This document shows positions 1 through 7,910 of a DNA stretch of 38,017 nucleotides, in pieces. The position numbers were made by a program, and so were the translations under genes. The notes below the pieces were generated by a model. That model did no database searches. It was not told the DNA's origin and saw only the letters and a list, made by a program, of their open reading frames with translations. This stretch comes from Deltaproteobacteria bacterium (lineage in GTDB: Bacteria; Desulfobacterota; Binatia; UBA9968). The stretch's first letter is position 1, and every line of letters begins with the position of its first letter. The DNA lies in NCBI GenBank assembly GCA_009692615.1, contig SHYW01000044.1, positions 1 through 38,017 on the forward strand, read 5' to 3'.

Positions 1-84
1 GGCCTCAACCACGGTGATCTCGCTGCGATATACTCGTTGAATTACGTCTAGTCGTTTCTCGTCTTTCATTGTCAGGGTTGTCAT
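1..84 (-). CDS. Transposase, N-terminal 28 residues only (partial)
   Basis: On the minus strand an ATG at 84 opens a frame that stays open to the window edge. It reads MTTLTMKDEKRLDVI and continues QRVYRSEITVVEA. This matches the start of a helix-turn-helix transposase of the ISNCY/IS1202 kind, which usually opens with a Lys/Arg-rich helix followed by a TVxEA segment that begins the HTH; this is recalled from the family, not searched. A purine-rich GGTGGAAGG sits directly before the ATG at 84 and about 15 bases before a second in-frame ATG at 69, so either could be the start. The gene is cut off by the end of the window, so whether it is intact cannot be judged. Confidence 0.6.
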   Translation of the reverse strand, partial: MTTLTMKDEKRLDVIQRVYRSEITVVEA

Positions 85-91
85 CCTTCCA

Positions 92-138
92 CCCTGACAT
101 AATTACGTTGCCGTTAACCCCTGACATAATCACTTTGC
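92..138. repeat. Tandem IS-end repeat units (left)
   Basis: Two direct units with core CCCTGACATAAT occupy 92-111 and 119-138. They are about 27 bp apart, with GTTAAC between them. Their inverted partners are at 37880-37896 and 37905-37924. Such units are probably transposase binding sites. Confidence 0.75.
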
Positions 139-203
139 TACAACAGGCGACCGGTGCACATCGGATTGTCAAAAGCGCTTTAAACATTTAAAAGTGAAAG
201 CCC

Positions 204-623
204 ATGAAATCAGCGCTACCCACTATTAAAAACCGCACCGAGTACCGGGTCATCTACGGCGATACCGATCAGATGGGCATCGTTTACTACGCTAACTATC
301 TGCGCTGGTTCGAACGCGGCCGCTCGGAATTTTTGCGCCAGGTCGGTCTCCCCTACGGAATGATTGAAGAGCAGGGCTTTCACTTTCCGGTCACCGAAGT
401 GAGCTGTCGCTACGCCATCTCGGCGCGTTATGACGATATCGTGCTGATCGAAACCGAACTCAACGAACTGGGCCGCGCCTCGCTGACATTCAACTATCGC
501 ATTTTTCGTCACTCGAATAACGATCTACTTGCCAGCGGTTCAACCAAACATGCCTGCATCGCCCACTCCGGCAAAGTTTCCCGCATACCAAAAATATTGA
601 TCGAAGCTTTGCAGTCGGTTTAG
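204..623 (+). CDS. Acyl-CoA thioesterase, YbgC/4-hydroxybenzoyl-CoA thioesterase family
   Basis: The 139-residue product is a single hot-dog fold domain. The family signature is clear near the N-terminus: YGDTDQMGIVYYANYLRWFE (residues 18-37), where an Asp of the DTD triplet is the catalytic residue in YbgC/4-HBT enzymes. Length fits the family (130-145). It would hydrolyse a short-chain or aromatic acyl-CoA in the cytoplasm; the true substrate cannot be read from sequence. The start has only a weak ribosome site (AAGTGAAAG). The gene begins about 60 bp from the IS boundary, so its native promoter may have been displaced. Its stop overlaps tail to tail by four bases with the next gene on the other strand. 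A link to the benzoate-type CoA ligase 3.5 kb away is possible but unproven. Confidence 0.88.
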   Translation: MKSALPTIKNRTEYRVIYGDTDQMGIVYYANYLRWFERGRSEFLRQVGLPYGMIEEQGFHFPVTEVSCRYAISARYDDIVLIETELNELGRASLTFNYRIFRHSNNDLLASGSTKHACIAHSGKVSRIPKILIEALQSV

Positions 624-1606
624 CGCCGCTCGATATCGCGCAGCGCTTCAAGTAAATAGCTGCGATCGACATACTTACTCGGGTCCGCCAGCGGTCCTTT
701 GGCGCCGGTTTGTTCAGCGTAGATGCGGATGTTGTTCTTCATCCCTTCCATCGTGACATCGCCGTCCGGCGGCCAGTGGCGATTCTGCGTGTAGAATTCC
801 CAACCGAGGCGGGCATGGAGCGGTTTTAATTTCATCTCCTGGGCCAGAAACTCCCCCGCGGCATCTTTGTTCTCGAACAGCCAGCGCAGCGCCAGCACAT
901 GCGCCTTCATGAAGCGCACCATTGTCGAACGATTCTTTTCCGCCCATGACCGGCGCGCGATAAAAGCGTTGGTTTGAAAGTGCGGAATCCCGTCGCTCAG
1001 CTTGCCCAGAACATTGAAGCCCAACTCTTGGGCGGCGTAATTGAGCGGTGCCGCCATGGTCGTCGCCGCGATCTGCCCCGCTTGCAGCGCCGCAAGATTA
1101 GCCGACGAGCCGCCGGCGATGATCAATAGTTTGTAATCCCGTGGGTACTCCAACCCCTTCAGCTTCAAAGCTTCGCGCAGCGCCGTGACAATACCGCCGG
1201 TTAGCGACGCCGTGCCGAACGTCGCGCCGCGCAGATCTTCGAAGCTTTTGTAATTCTTCCCGGTCACCAAAAACTGCGCGATGCCATTGATGATGCCGCC
1301 GGTGACGATAAAGTCGAGGCCGCGCTCCGACGCTTCGATAAAAGGTTCCGGTCCACCGGAACCGATGTGCAGCGAGTTAGCCGCCAGCGCTTGCACGGTC
1401 ATCGGCACACCGCGCAGCAGCACCAGCTGAACGTCCAAACCTTGCTGCTCGAAGAAACCTTTTTTGCTGGCGACCCAAAGCGGACTGTAGCCGAGAGTCT
1501 TGCTCGAAGCGCCGAGGAAAATTTTCGGCCTTTCCTGAGCCGCCGCCGGACCGAGAAACCAGCTACTACAGACGAGAACAACCGCGACCGCAATTTGGAC
1601 AATCAT
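620..1606 (-). CDS. NMT1/THI5-like ABC substrate-binding protein (orphan)
   Basis: This 328-residue protein has a hydrophobic leader ending near AAAQ (residues 22-25), followed by a periplasmic-binding fold of the NMT1/SsuA type. Family landmarks are GYSPLWVASKKGFFEQQGLDV (about residues 38-58), the GVPMTVQALAANSLHIG segment, and the ISAG-like dipeptide regions downstream. Such proteins deliver small organic ligands to an ABC permease, but no permease or ATPase gene is adjacent. It is one of three NMT1-type orphans in this window. The start at 1606 is the only one that keeps the whole leader. The gene converges with the thioesterase gene, overlapping it by four bases. Ligand unknown; sulfonate, thiamine precursor or aromatic ligands are all possible. 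Confidence 0.85.
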   Translation of the reverse strand: MIVQIAVAVVLVCSSWFLGPAAAQERPKIFLGASSKTLGYSPLWVASKKGFFEQQGLDVQLVLLRGVPMTVQALAANSLHIGSGGPEPFIEASERGLDFIVTGGIINGIAQFLVTGKNYKSFEDLRGATFGTASLTGGIVTALREALKLKGLEYPRDYKLLIIAGGSSANLAALQAGQIAATTMAAPLNYAAQELGFNVLGKLSDGIPHFQTNAFIARRSWAEKNRSTMVRFMKAHVLALRWLFENKDAAGEFLAQEMKLKPLHARLGWEFYTQNRHWPPDGDVTMEGMKNNIRIYAEQTGAKGPLADPSKYVDRSYLLEALRDIERR

Positions 1607-1960
1607 GTCATCCTCCAGCGCTGGCTGCGCTTGGCTGAGCCGAAAACTCCGGCGATGTCAGTTTATCAGCCCAGCCTTACAATGGCCGGCGCTATTCGCG
1701 CAAGCCATGAACACAACATCATAGAAGCTACCGCAAGTACCAAATCAGCAACCACCGGCAGAACCAGCCACAACCGAGCGGCGATTGTAGCCGCACATTT
1801 TCACCGCACATCGGTAGTTTTTACGCGCCTCGGTAAGCGCTGAAGATTCTCGCAGCGGAACGAATTCGCCAACTTGCCAGGTTCAACGCCCCTGGCACCG
1901 GGGTTGCACTATCCGCCAGACAAGAGCGTGAGCAAAGGGAGCAACACAATGGGAGGCAAA
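1607..1960. other. Intergenic gap upstream of two divergent genes
   Basis: About 350 bp separate the leftward binding-protein gene from the rightward lipoprotein gene, so promoters for both should lie here. I could not pick a convincing -35/-10 pair. A plus-strand open frame crosses into this gap from within the binding-protein gene, but it shows no ribosome site or recognisable protein. I see no RNA gene or repeat. Confidence 0.5.
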
Positions 1961-2305
1961 ATGATTAAACATAGATCGACGGGCCTAGCAGTTCTCAGTC
2001 TGACCGCGGTTCTCGCCGCAGGATGCGCCGGAGGCCCGCTGAGCAGCCGGGAAAAAGGCGCGGGCATCGGTGCGGTGGGCGGCGCCGCGGCTGGCGGCTT
2101 GATCGGCACGGCCTTCGGCCGTCCAGGCTTGGGCGCGGCCATCGGCGCGGGAACGGGTCTGATCGGCGGCGCGGCCATCGGCGATTACATGCAAGGCCAG
2201 GAGCAAGAACAAAACTATAACAATCAGCAACAGCTCCAACAAAACCAACGCACCATCGAGCGTAACAACCAATCGATCCAGCGCCAACGCAGCGGCGAAT
2301 ATTAA
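1961..2305 (+). CDS. Gly-zipper outer-membrane-type lipoprotein
   Basis: The 114-residue product starts MIKHRSTGLAVL and carries a lipobox LAAGC with the lipidated Cys at residue 22. Residues about 31-74 form a glycine-zipper stretch with GAGIGAVGGAAAGG and GAAIGAGTGLIGGAAIGDYM, matching the YMGG-like/2TM Gly-zipper families that insert in or associate with membranes. The tail is Gln/Asn-rich and predicted disordered or coiled. The ATG at 1961 was chosen because GGGAGG lies 4 bases ahead of it; an ATG at 1949 is in frame but would lengthen the leader n-region. A second envelope gene follows 37 bp later, probably co-transcribed. Its role is likely envelope structure or stress, by analogy only. 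Confidence 0.75.
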   Translation: MIKHRSTGLAVLSLTAVLAAGCAGGPLSSREKGAGIGAVGGAAAGGLIGTAFGRPGLGAAIGAGTGLIGGAAIGDYMQGQEQEQNYNNQQQLQQNQRTIERNNQSIQRQRSGEY

Positions 2306-2342
2306 CCGGGCGAGCTAAACAGTTTTAAACAGGAGGAGTACC

Positions 2343-2939
2343 ATGAAACGGACCAATCATATTTTAGTAGCGGCAATTTTTGCGAGCAGTCTCGGACTCG
2401 CTGGCTTCGCGGCCAGCGTCGAGGCCAAGGACGGCGGCGAAAATCTTGGCCAGCATAAGGGCGGCGGCAATCAGCATGGCAAGAAATTCGACCACGCCAC
2501 CCATGACCGGCGCGATTTCGGTCATCACCAAAAAGAAATCCACGCTGGCAAAGGTTTAGACAAGCATCATGGCCGGGCGGTCCAACATGCGCGCCAAGAG
2601 GATCGCCACCATGTGCGCCACGACGGACGAATCGACAACCGCGGCCACAACAACAAGCCGGAGATTCGCCAGGACTTCAAAGATATTCGCAACGCGCGCA
2701 ACGAAGTGAAGCAAGACCGTGTCGACTTGCGGAAGGACAGAATCGAGCTGAACAAAGACCGCACCGAGCTGCGCAAAGACATTCGCAGCGGCGCGAGCAA
2801 GACCGAAATCGCCGGCGACCGTAAAGAAATTCGCGACGACCTAGCAAAATTGTCGAAGGACCGCGCCGAACTCAAAGCGGACCAAAACAAACTCAACACG
2901 GCGCGCGTTGAACTGAAGAACGACCTGCACAAACGCTAA
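2343..2939 (+). CDS. Secreted His-rich, heptad-repeat protein of unknown function
   Basis: The 198-residue protein has a clear Sec signal peptide (MKRTNHILVAAIF..., cleavage near ASVEA-K at about residue 28). Residues 30-100 are rich in His, Gly and Asp with motifs such as DRRDFGHHQKE and DKHHGRAVQHARQ. Residues 105-195 are an almost uninterrupted charged helix with a seven-residue period, seen as successive LRKDRIE, LNKDRTE and LRKDIRS units. This predicts a periplasmic coiled coil with a metal-binding or disordered His region ahead of it. I do not recognise a named family. A very strong ribosome site (AGGAGGAG) precedes the ATG. It follows the Gly-zipper lipoprotein gene and is closed by a perfect hairpin, so the two form a short operon. 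Confidence 0.75.
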   Translation: MKRTNHILVAAIFASSLGLAGFAASVEAKDGGENLGQHKGGGNQHGKKFDHATHDRRDFGHHQKEIHAGKGLDKHHGRAVQHARQEDRHHVRHDGRIDNRGHNNKPEIRQDFKDIRNARNEVKQDRVDLRKDRIELNKDRTELRKDIRSGASKTEIAGDRKEIRDDLAKLSKDRAELKADQNKLNTARVELKNDLHKR

Positions 2940-2953
2940 ACCCGCCTTCATTC

Positions 2954-2990
2954 CACCCGCCTGACCACCGCAACGGAGGTCAGGCGGGTG
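2954..2990 (+). terminator. Hairpin terminator after the envelope operon
   Basis: A perfect 13-bp stem (CACCCGCCTGACC at 2954-2966, partner at 2978-2990) with an 11-base loop is followed by TTTAC. The U tract is short, but the stem is strong and sits 14 bp after the stop codon at 2939. Confidence 0.75.
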
Positions 2991-3074
2991 TTTACAAACT
3001 CCTCTCACAAACTTATTGTTTCCGTCGGCGATCGCGATTAGTGTGGAGCGACTTTCTCGGGAGGTTGTTCCAAC

Positions 3075-4094
3075 ATGGCGATCAAACGTTACAACGCGGG
3101 CATTCAACGCGCCAAAGGGCTTTTGGAAATCGGCGCGGCCATGTACGACAGTTCACTGTCCTATCAAACCAAACGAGGCGCTGAAGGAACCTTGCAAACC
3201 GACACCCATGTCGGCCGGGTGATCCGCCTCTCGTTGGGCGTAAAAGCGATCGAAACCACCGACATTCCAGTCTCGTTCGTCACCGGGAGCTTTCCAGAAA
3301 TCATCGCCGTCGCGCGCGGCGATTACTCACTGGCCTGGCTCAATCCATCGGCCATGTTGACCATGGCTTACCGCGGCACCGGGGTTTTCAAAAAACGCTT
3401 GCCGGTGCGCACCATCGCGACCTTTCCATCCTTCGACGTCATGGGCTTTGCCGTGCACCAATCCACCGGCATCACTTCTTTGGAACAGATCAAACGTGAA
3501 CGTATCCCGCTGCGCGTCTCCACCGGCTTTATCCCGACATCCGACATGACCGGCAGCGCCACCATGTTCACGGTGTCGGCGACTCTGAAAGCCGCGGGCT
3601 TTACGCTCGCCGACATAAAAAAATGGGGCGGTAAGATTCACTCTGTGCCGCGGCCAAGCGCGCCGGGACGGCGCGCGGCCATCGCCGATGGCTCCATCGA
3701 CGCGGTCTTCGACGAAGGCATCAAGAGTTGGGGACAGGCCGCCCTCGACAACGGCTTTCGCTACTTGCCCATTGAAGGCGCTGTGCTGCGCCGCCTAAAG
3801 GCGCTCGGTTATCGCCCCAGCGCCATGTCGCGCTGCGGCTTTAAGGGAATGAAACAAGACGTTCCCACGATCGATTTTAGCGGTTGGCCGATGATTGTGC
3901 GCGCCGACATGAGCGACAAAGTCGCCTACGCGCTGTGCGAAGCGATCGAGCTACGCAAGCAGGCGATTCCGACGGACAACTTCAAACCGCTGAGCATGAA
4001 ACAGTTGTGCAGCAACGACGGCGAAGCGCCCTTCGACGTGCCGCTTCATCCGGGCGCGAGACGGTTCTACCGCGAGCGCGGCTATCTCAAATAG
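3075..4094 (+). CDS. TAXI-type solute-binding-fold protein without a signal peptide
   Basis: The 339-residue product resembles TAXI (TRAP-associated extracytoplasmic immunogenic) binding proteins. It has the SVPRPSAPGRRAAIADGSIDAVFDEG region and a C-terminal TIDFSGWPMIVRADMSDKVA block like the TAXI end domain. No signal peptide is present: the N-terminus is MAIKRYNAGIQRAKG, and an in-frame stop at 3039 leaves no room for an upstream leader. GGGAGG lies 9 bases before the ATG. A paralogue with the same end motif (FDEGASAWG, TLDFSGWPIYT) lies at 14434-15416, so the pair brackets the catabolic unit. Either it is exported by another route or it binds a ligand in the cytoplasm. No TRAP permease genes are present. 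Confidence 0.75.
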   Translation: MAIKRYNAGIQRAKGLLEIGAAMYDSSLSYQTKRGAEGTLQTDTHVGRVIRLSLGVKAIETTDIPVSFVTGSFPEIIAVARGDYSLAWLNPSAMLTMAYRGTGVFKKRLPVRTIATFPSFDVMGFAVHQSTGITSLEQIKRERIPLRVSTGFIPTSDMTGSATMFTVSATLKAAGFTLADIKKWGGKIHSVPRPSAPGRRAAIADGSIDAVFDEGIKSWGQAALDNGFRYLPIEGAVLRRLKALGYRPSAMSRCGFKGMKQDVPTIDFSGWPMIVRADMSDKVAYALCEAIELRKQAIPTDNFKPLSMKQLCSNDGEAPFDVPLHPGARRFYRERGYLK

Positions 4095-4168
4095 CGAATA
4101 ATAAATTTCCGTTTGCCGACGGCGCCGTTTCCATAGTAGAAACACGCCGGGCAATCGGAACGAGATTC

Positions 4169-5713
4169 ATGGACGGCCAGCCGACAGCACTTCAGCATTA
4201 CAACGCCGCGGTCGATCTGATCGAGCGCAATCTTGCCGCGCGGCCGGAAAAAATCGCTTACATCGACGAGGGCGGCAGCTACAGCTTCGCCGAACTCGCC
4301 AGCCGTGTGAATCGCGCCGCCAACGCCCTGACAACGCTCGGCTTGCCATTGGAGAGCCGCGTCATGGTTTGCCTGCTCGACACCATCGACTTTCCCGCGG
4401 TTTTTCTCGGCGCCATCAAAGCCGGCCTGGTGCCCATCGCGGTCAACACACTGCTCACGACCAACGACTTCGATTTCATGTTGCACGACAGCAGAGCCCA
4501 AGCGCTAGTCGTTTCCGAACCGCTCTTGGCTGTGTTCAAGACAATCTTGCTCAAACAACCGTTTCTCGAGCATGTCGTCGTATCGGGCGCCAATGAATCG
4601 ACACATCCGCTGCTGGCCAATTTAATGGCGGCGGCGGCAGATCAATTTACCGCCGCGCCGACGCGTCCCGATGACGCCGCCTTTTGGCTCTACTCATCCG
4701 GCTCCACAGGCACACCGAAGGGCGTCGTCCATGTGCAGACCAGCATGATCAAGAGCGCGGAACTATACGCGCAACCGATATTGGGAATCCAAGAAAGCGA
4801 CGTCGTCTTTTCCGCCGCCAAGTTATTTTTCGCCTACGGCCTCGGCAACGGCTTAAGTTTCCCATTGTCGGTGGGTGCGACGACGATATTGCTGAGCGAG
4901 CGGCCGACGCCCCAAGCGGTTTGCCGTATCTTGAAAGAATACCGGCCGACGATTTTCTATGGCGTGCCGACATTGTACAGCGCGCTGCTCGCCAGCGGCG
5001 AACTGCCTAAGCGCGAAGAGTCCAACCTGCGCCGTTGCACCTCGGCCGGCGAAGCGCTGCCGGCGGATGTCGGCCGACGCTGGTCGGAACATTTCAGCGT
5101 CGATATTCTCGACGGCCTGGGCTCGACGGAGATGGTGCATATTTTCTTGTCGAATCGGCCCCACGACAATCGCTACGGCACTTCGGGGAAACCGGTGCCA
5201 GGTTACGACATTCGCTTGGTCGATGAAGACGGCAACCCAGTAAAAAAAGGCGACATCGGCGAACTCCAAGTCGCCGGCCCGACCGGCGCGGCGTATTATT
5301 GGAACAACCGCGAGAAAAGCCGCAACACCTTTCTCGGTCCATGGACCCGCAGCGGCGACAAATATACCGAGAGCGACGACGGCTACTTCATCTACGGCGG
5401 CCGCGCCGACGACATGCTGAAAGTCGGCGGCATCTGGGTCTCGCCCTTCGAAGTCGAATCGGCGCTCGCGTCCCACGCCGCCGTGCTCGAAACCGCGGTG
5501 GTCGGACAGCCCGATGAAAACGGCTTGATCAAACCGAAAGCCTACGTGGTGCTGCGTGCCAATGTGCCGCAAAGCGCCGAACTTGCGGCGGCGCTGCAAC
5601 AACATGTCAAAGCCCATCTCGCGCCCTATAAATATCCGCGCTGGATCGAATTCGTCGCCGAGCTGCCGAAAACCGCCACGGGCAAGATTCAGCGCTTCAA
5701 GCTGCGCGCTTGA
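4169..5713 (+). CDS. Benzoate-CoA ligase family protein
   Basis: This 514-residue ANL-superfamily ligase would adenylate an aromatic or related carboxylate with ATP and transfer it to CoA in the cytoplasm. The phosphate-binding A3 motif YSSGSTGTPKG is at residues 175-185. It is followed by VVFSAAKLFFAYGLGNGLSF, a stretch highly characteristic of benzoate-CoA ligases. The A7/A8 hinge region reads GDKYTESDDGYFIYGGRADD, and the catalytic Lys lies in the terminal motif PKTATGKIQRF. Length is close to known benzoate-CoA ligases (510-530). The ATG at 4169 was chosen because the open frame upstream overlaps the preceding gene. Its Shine-Dalgarno is poor (GGAACGAG). Lying between a TAXI protein and a LIV importer, it probably traps the imported acid as CoA thioester. 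The exact acid is unknown. Confidence 0.88.
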   Translation: MDGQPTALQHYNAAVDLIERNLAARPEKIAYIDEGGSYSFAELASRVNRAANALTTLGLPLESRVMVCLLDTIDFPAVFLGAIKAGLVPIAVNTLLTTNDFDFMLHDSRAQALVVSEPLLAVFKTILLKQPFLEHVVVSGANESTHPLLANLMAAAADQFTAAPTRPDDAAFWLYSSGSTGTPKGVVHVQTSMIKSAELYAQPILGIQESDVVFSAAKLFFAYGLGNGLSFPLSVGATTILLSERPTPQAVCRILKEYRPTIFYGVPTLYSALLASGELPKREESNLRRCTSAGEALPADVGRRWSEHFSVDILDGLGSTEMVHIFLSNRPHDNRYGTSGKPVPGYDIRLVDEDGNPVKKGDIGELQVAGPTGAAYYWNNREKSRNTFLGPWTRSGDKYTESDDGYFIYGGRADDMLKVGGIWVSPFEVESALASHAAVLETAVVGQPDENGLIKPKAYVVLRANVPQSAELAAALQQHVKAHLAPYKYPRWIEFVAELPKTATGKIQRFKLRA

Positions 5714-5762
5714 ATTTTTTTTGGCGTTTGTCACAACAGTAAAGACTCTTCCGGAGGCAAAA

Positions 5763-6938
5763 ATGAAAATCGATCGCCGCAAATTTTTAACCCAAGCGAG
5801 CCTGCTCAGCGCCGGCGCTCTGCTGCCCAAGTTCGCCTTCGGGCAAGCGCAGAAAATCCGCGTCGGCTTGATGCTGCCGTACACCGGCACCTACGCCCAG
5901 CTCGGCGTCAACATCACCAACGGTTTCAAGCTCGCGGTCAGCGAACGGGGCGGCAAACTCGGCGGGCGAGAATTGGAATATTTCACCGTCGACGACGAAG
6001 CCGATCCCTCCAAAGCGCCGGAGAATACCAACAAACTGGTCCAGCGCGACAAAGTCGACGTGCTGGTCGGCACGGTGCATAGCGGCGTGCAGATGGGTAT
6101 GGTCAAGATCGCCAAGGAAACCAACACCCTGATGATCATTCCCAACGCCGGCCTCGACGCCGCCACCGGCGCGCTCTGCGCGCCGAATATTTTCCGCACG
6201 TCTTTTTCCAATTGGCAGCCGTCTTATCCGATGGGTAAAGTGATGGCCGACCGCGGCATCCGCAACGTCATATCGCTAGCGTGGAAATACGGCGCCGGTG
6301 AAGAAGCGGTGGCGGGGTTTACCGAAGGCTTCATCAAAGCCGGCGGCAAATCGGTGCACGGTTTGTGGATTCCCTTTCCCAACACTGAATTTCAAGCGCT
6401 GCTGACGGAAATCGCCGCGCAGAAGCCGGACGCGGTCTTTGTTTTCTTCGCCGGCGGCGGCGCGGCAAAGTTCGTTAAGGATTACACCGCCGCGGGCTTG
6501 CGCCGCAGCATTCCACTCTACGGCTCGGGCTTTCTTACCGACGGCATCTTGGACGCGATTCTCGATTCGGCCCAAGGTCTCGAAACAACGCTACACTACG
6601 CGGACGGGTTGAATACCAAACGCGACAAAGAATTCCGCTCAGCATACACTCGAGCGGTCTCGACCGAACCGGATGTTTACGCCGTGCAGGGCTACGACGC
6701 CGGCTTGCTCCTCGCCGTCGGTCTCGACGCGGTCAAAGGCGATATCACCAAGCGCAAAGAAATGATCGCGGCAATGGAGAAAGCCAAGATCGACAGCCCG
6801 CGCGGGACATGGACGATGTCGAAGGCGCACAACCCGATCCAAGATATTTATTTGCGCAAAGTCGTCGGCAAAGAAAATCGTTTTGTCAGCATCGCCCACA
6901 AAGCGTTGGCCGATCCGGCGCGCGGCTGCAAACTTTAA
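5763..6938 (+). CDS. LIV-type ABC transporter substrate-binding protein
   Basis: The 391-residue product has a twin-arginine-like leader (DRRKFLTQASLLSAGALLPK, residues 4-23), suggesting Tat or Sec export. A type I periplasmic binding fold follows (Peripla_BP_6), beginning IRVGLMLPYTGTYAQLG and including a DDEADPSKAPENTNKL segment. Family members feed LivHMGF transporters and bind branched-chain amino acids, amides or aromatic acids. The four transport genes directly downstream and the CoA ligase directly upstream favour an aromatic acid here (inference). GGAGG precedes the ATG by six bases. An 84-bp hairpin repeat separates this gene from the permease genes and could lower their expression relative to the binding protein. 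Confidence 0.9.
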   Translation: MKIDRRKFLTQASLLSAGALLPKFAFGQAQKIRVGLMLPYTGTYAQLGVNITNGFKLAVSERGGKLGGRELEYFTVDDEADPSKAPENTNKLVQRDKVDVLVGTVHSGVQMGMVKIAKETNTLMIIPNAGLDAATGALCAPNIFRTSFSNWQPSYPMGKVMADRGIRNVISLAWKYGAGEEAVAGFTEGFIKAGGKSVHGLWIPFPNTEFQALLTEIAAQKPDAVFVFFAGGGAAKFVKDYTAAGLRRSIPLYGSGFLTDGILDAILDSAQGLETTLHYADGLNTKRDKEFRSAYTRAVSTEPDVYAVQGYDAGLLLAVGLDAVKGDITKRKEMIAAMEKAKIDSPRGTWTMSKAHNPIQDIYLRKVVGKENRFVSIAHKALADPARGCKL

Positions 6939-6949
6939 AAACCTAGTCA

Positions 6950-7033
6950 TTCACCACGAACAACACGAAGAACACGAAGTCCGGAAGAATAATTTTTCGA
7001 AACCTTCGTGCCCTTCGTGAACTTCGTGGTGAA
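6950..7033. repeat. TTCACCAC-type dispersed hairpin repeat, copy 1
   Basis: An imperfect palindrome runs from TTCACCACGAA at 6950 to its complement ending at 7033. Each arm has about 30 bases made of iterated CACGAAG words. Related copies lie at 30824-30899 and 32705-32794, with a half copy at 22543-22574. It sits between the binding-protein gene and the first permease gene, where it could act as mRNA stabiliser or attenuator. Confidence 0.8.
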
Positions 7034-7046
7034 ACCGACTTTCACC

Positions 7047-7904
7047 ATGTTCTACTTGATCCAATTATTGAACGCCGTCCAGTACGGCTTGTTGCTCTTT
7101 CTTCTCGCCAGCGGTTTGACCCTGATTTTCGGCATCATGGGTGTGATCAATCTCGCCCACGGCAGTTTTTACATGGTCGGCGCTTATCTGGCCTACTGGC
7201 TCGCCAATGCCACCGGCAGCTTGTGGCTGGCGCTGCCCCTCGCCGTCGGCATCGCCTTCGCCATCGGCCTCGTGCTCGAGACCACAATCATCCGCCGCTT
7301 GTACCAACGGGATCATCTCTATCAAGTGCTGCTCACCTTCGGCCTGATCTTGGTTTTCGAAGAGCTGCGCAGCATTCTATTCGGCAACGAAGTTCATGGC
7401 GTCGCCGTGCCGGCGCTGGTGAATTTTTCCATCCCGTTGACAGAGACCCTCTCTTACCCGGTCTACCGGCTATTCGTCACCGCGGTTTGTCTCGCCGTCG
7501 CCGGGATCATGTATTTCGTCATGCATCGAACCCGCCTCGGCATGATGATCCGCGCCGGCAACAGCAACCGCGAAATGGCCGCATCCCTGGGCGTCAATAT
7601 TTCATTACTGTTCACGCTGGTGTTCGCCGTCGGCATGGCGCTCGCCGCTTTCGCCGGCGCCATCGCCGCGCCGATCGTTTCGGTGGCGCCGGCCATGGGC
7701 AATCAAATTTTGATCATCTGCTTTGTCGTCGTCGTCATCGGCGGCATCGGTTCGATCAACGGCGCACTGATCGCGTCGCTTTTAATCGGCCTGGCCGACA
7801 CCTTGGGCAAAGTCGTGGTGCCGGAATTTTCCGGCGTGGCGATTTATCTGTTGATGGCGGCAATTCTCTTGTGGCGTCCCCAAGGGCTGGCGAATAAATC
7901 GTAA
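7047..7904 (+). CDS. livH: LIV-type ABC transporter permease (LivH family)
   Basis: The 285-residue protein is very hydrophobic with about eight predicted membrane helices. It carries the LivH signature near the start, LLASGLTLIFGIMGVINLAHGSF, and the coupling region RAGNSNREMAASLGVN (about residues 172-187) that contacts the ATPase. Length fits LivH (285-300). The ATG at 7047 is preferred: a GTG at 7008 is in frame but lies inside the hairpin repeat, and the 13 residues it would add are encoded by repeat DNA. The ribosome site is weak. The partner permease follows six bases after the stop. Confidence 0.9.
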   Translation: MFYLIQLLNAVQYGLLLFLLASGLTLIFGIMGVINLAHGSFYMVGAYLAYWLANATGSLWLALPLAVGIAFAIGLVLETTIIRRLYQRDHLYQVLLTFGLILVFEELRSILFGNEVHGVAVPALVNFSIPLTETLSYPVYRLFVTAVCLAVAGIMYFVMHRTRLGMMIRAGNSNREMAASLGVNISLLFTLVFAVGMALAAFAGAIAAPIVSVAPAMGNQILIICFVVVVIGGIGSINGALIASLLIGLADTLGKVVVPEFSGVAIYLLMAAILLWRPQGLANKS

Positions 7905-7910
7905 AGCGCC

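Larger units (their letters stand above)
1..142 (-). mobile_element. 5' end of an insertion sequence (truncated by window edge)
   Basis: Two copies of a roughly 20-bp unit, CCCTGACATAATnnCnTTGC, lie at 92-111 and 119-138. Read on the minus strand they precede a short open frame starting at 84. The same unit recurs, inverted, at the right edge of the window. Multiple terminal repeats just outside a transposase start are typical of IS ends. The outer boundary is probably near 142, where the minus strand begins TGTAGC. The element body lies outside the window to the left. Family assignment (ISNCY/IS1202-like) rests only on the short N-terminus. Confidence 0.7.

Noticed and set aside
5-187. 60-residue minus-strand open frame at the left edge
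   Set aside because: It overlaps the IS-end repeats in the wrong frame; the frame starting at 84 gives a transposase-like start instead.
1367-1843. 158-residue plus-strand open frame
   Set aside because: It is mostly antisense to the NMT1-type gene, with no ribosome site and low-complexity Arg/His composition.
4853-5890. 345-residue minus-strand open frame opposite the CoA ligase
   Set aside because: It is a shadow of a strongly recognised ligase; the GC codon pattern opens the antisense frame.
7008-7046. GTG start extending the LivH permease
   Set aside because: The extra codons lie in the hairpin repeat and are not permease-like; the ATG at 7047 fits family length.
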